From assembly GCF_030812855.1 (NCBI RefSeq), contig NZ_JAUSTK010000032.1, forward strand, positions 1-58,906: a stretch of 58,906 bases of DNA, written 5' to 3'. The DNA comes from Paenibacillus wynnii (GTDB taxonomy: Bacteria > Bacillota > Bacilli > Paenibacillales > Paenibacillaceae). The notes below the pieces were generated by a model. That model made no database searches, had not been told where the DNA came from, and saw only the letters and a list, made by a program, of their open reading frames with translations. This document shows, piece after piece, positions 58,805 through 58,906 of the stretch; within the stretch, counting starts at the first letter, position 1; each line of letters begins with the position of its first letter. Both the position numbers and the translations under genes were made by a program.

Positions 58805-58906
58805 AACCCGCAACCCGCAACCCGCAACCCGCAACCCGCAACCCGCAACCCGCAACCCGCAACCCGCAACCCGCAACCCGCAACCCGCAACCCGCAACCC
58901 GCAACC
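58805..58906. repeat. Pure heptanucleotide tandem array (AACCCGC)
   Basis: About 14.6 uninterrupted copies of AACCCGC reach the window edge, so the array may continue. On the minus strand the unit GCGGGTT gives GGG tracts every seven bases. The minus-strand frame that translates as repeating RVAGCGL is only the repeat read as protein. Confidence 0.95.

Noticed and set aside
58455..58904. 149-residue minus-strand protein with RVAGCGL repeats
   Set aside because: It is the 7-bp DNA repeat read in one frame, with no ribosome binding site inside the window.

Overview
The window looks like chromosome of a spore-forming, low-to-mid-GC Gram-positive bacterium, most probably a Paenibacillus (inference). 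Supporting signs are strong AGGAGG-type ribosome binding sites with frequent TTG and GTG starts, a YyaC spore protease, YesM/YesN-type sugar two-component regulators, a complete RsbV-RsbW-SigB stress-sigma module with an RsbK/RsbY/RsbM front end, and several intergenic palindromic repeat families. No rRNA, tRNA, CRISPR array or prophage was seen.

Positions 1-10.9 kb are housekeeping genes: a tandem palindromic repeat array and a decayed secreted-protein gene; an SPFH protein; a divergent KASIII-like enzyme paired with a stand-alone STAS protein; deoC; metY; a GC-rich protein with a degenerate PEP-utilising-enzyme-like barrel; a metal P-type ATPase behind Fur-type boxes; trxB; and a glutaredoxin/NrdH. 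From 11.3 to 26.3 kb lies a sugar block: xylR (ROK repressor) divergent from xylA and xylB with an operator and a cre site, then a YesM/YesN two-component pair, a two-permease plus lipoprotein ABC importer with its own cre site, and a GH95 alpha-fucosidase. Together they suggest uptake and breakdown of fucose- and xylose-containing plant oligosaccharides under carbon catabolite control.

From 26.3 to 37.4 kb come an ISL3-like miniature element with a second element nested inside it, a secreted transglutaminase-like protein, a lysine permease under a classic lysine riboswitch, a CvfC-type HEAT-repeat protein, an MBL-fold hydrolase, an ABC-F ATPase, a manganese CDF exporter (MneS type) and an SH3-NlpC/P60 wall hydrolase with a recent internal duplication.

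From 37.9 to 49.9 kb is a general-stress island: DUF948 (YtxG-like), an unknown protein, YflT-like, then RsbY (REC-PP2C), RsbK (membrane hybrid kinase with three receivers), RsbM (CheR-type methyltransferase), a second soluble REC-kinase-REC hybrid, RsbV, RsbW and SigB, followed by DUF5665 and YtxH-like proteins on the other strand. The gene set matches the B. cereus RsbK/RsbY/RsbM route to SigB but has an extra hybrid kinase inside the cluster. This is the most interesting regulatory system in the window.

From 50 to 58.9 kb are an asparaginase of the R. etli type, a pirin, DUF1128, yyaC, a second solo ISL3-like miniature element with an 8-bp target duplication, an alpha/beta hydrolase, an MFS exporter with its winged-helix regulator, DUF6483, and a SAM methyltransferase. 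The window ends in a pure 7-bp tandem repeat that runs off the edge.
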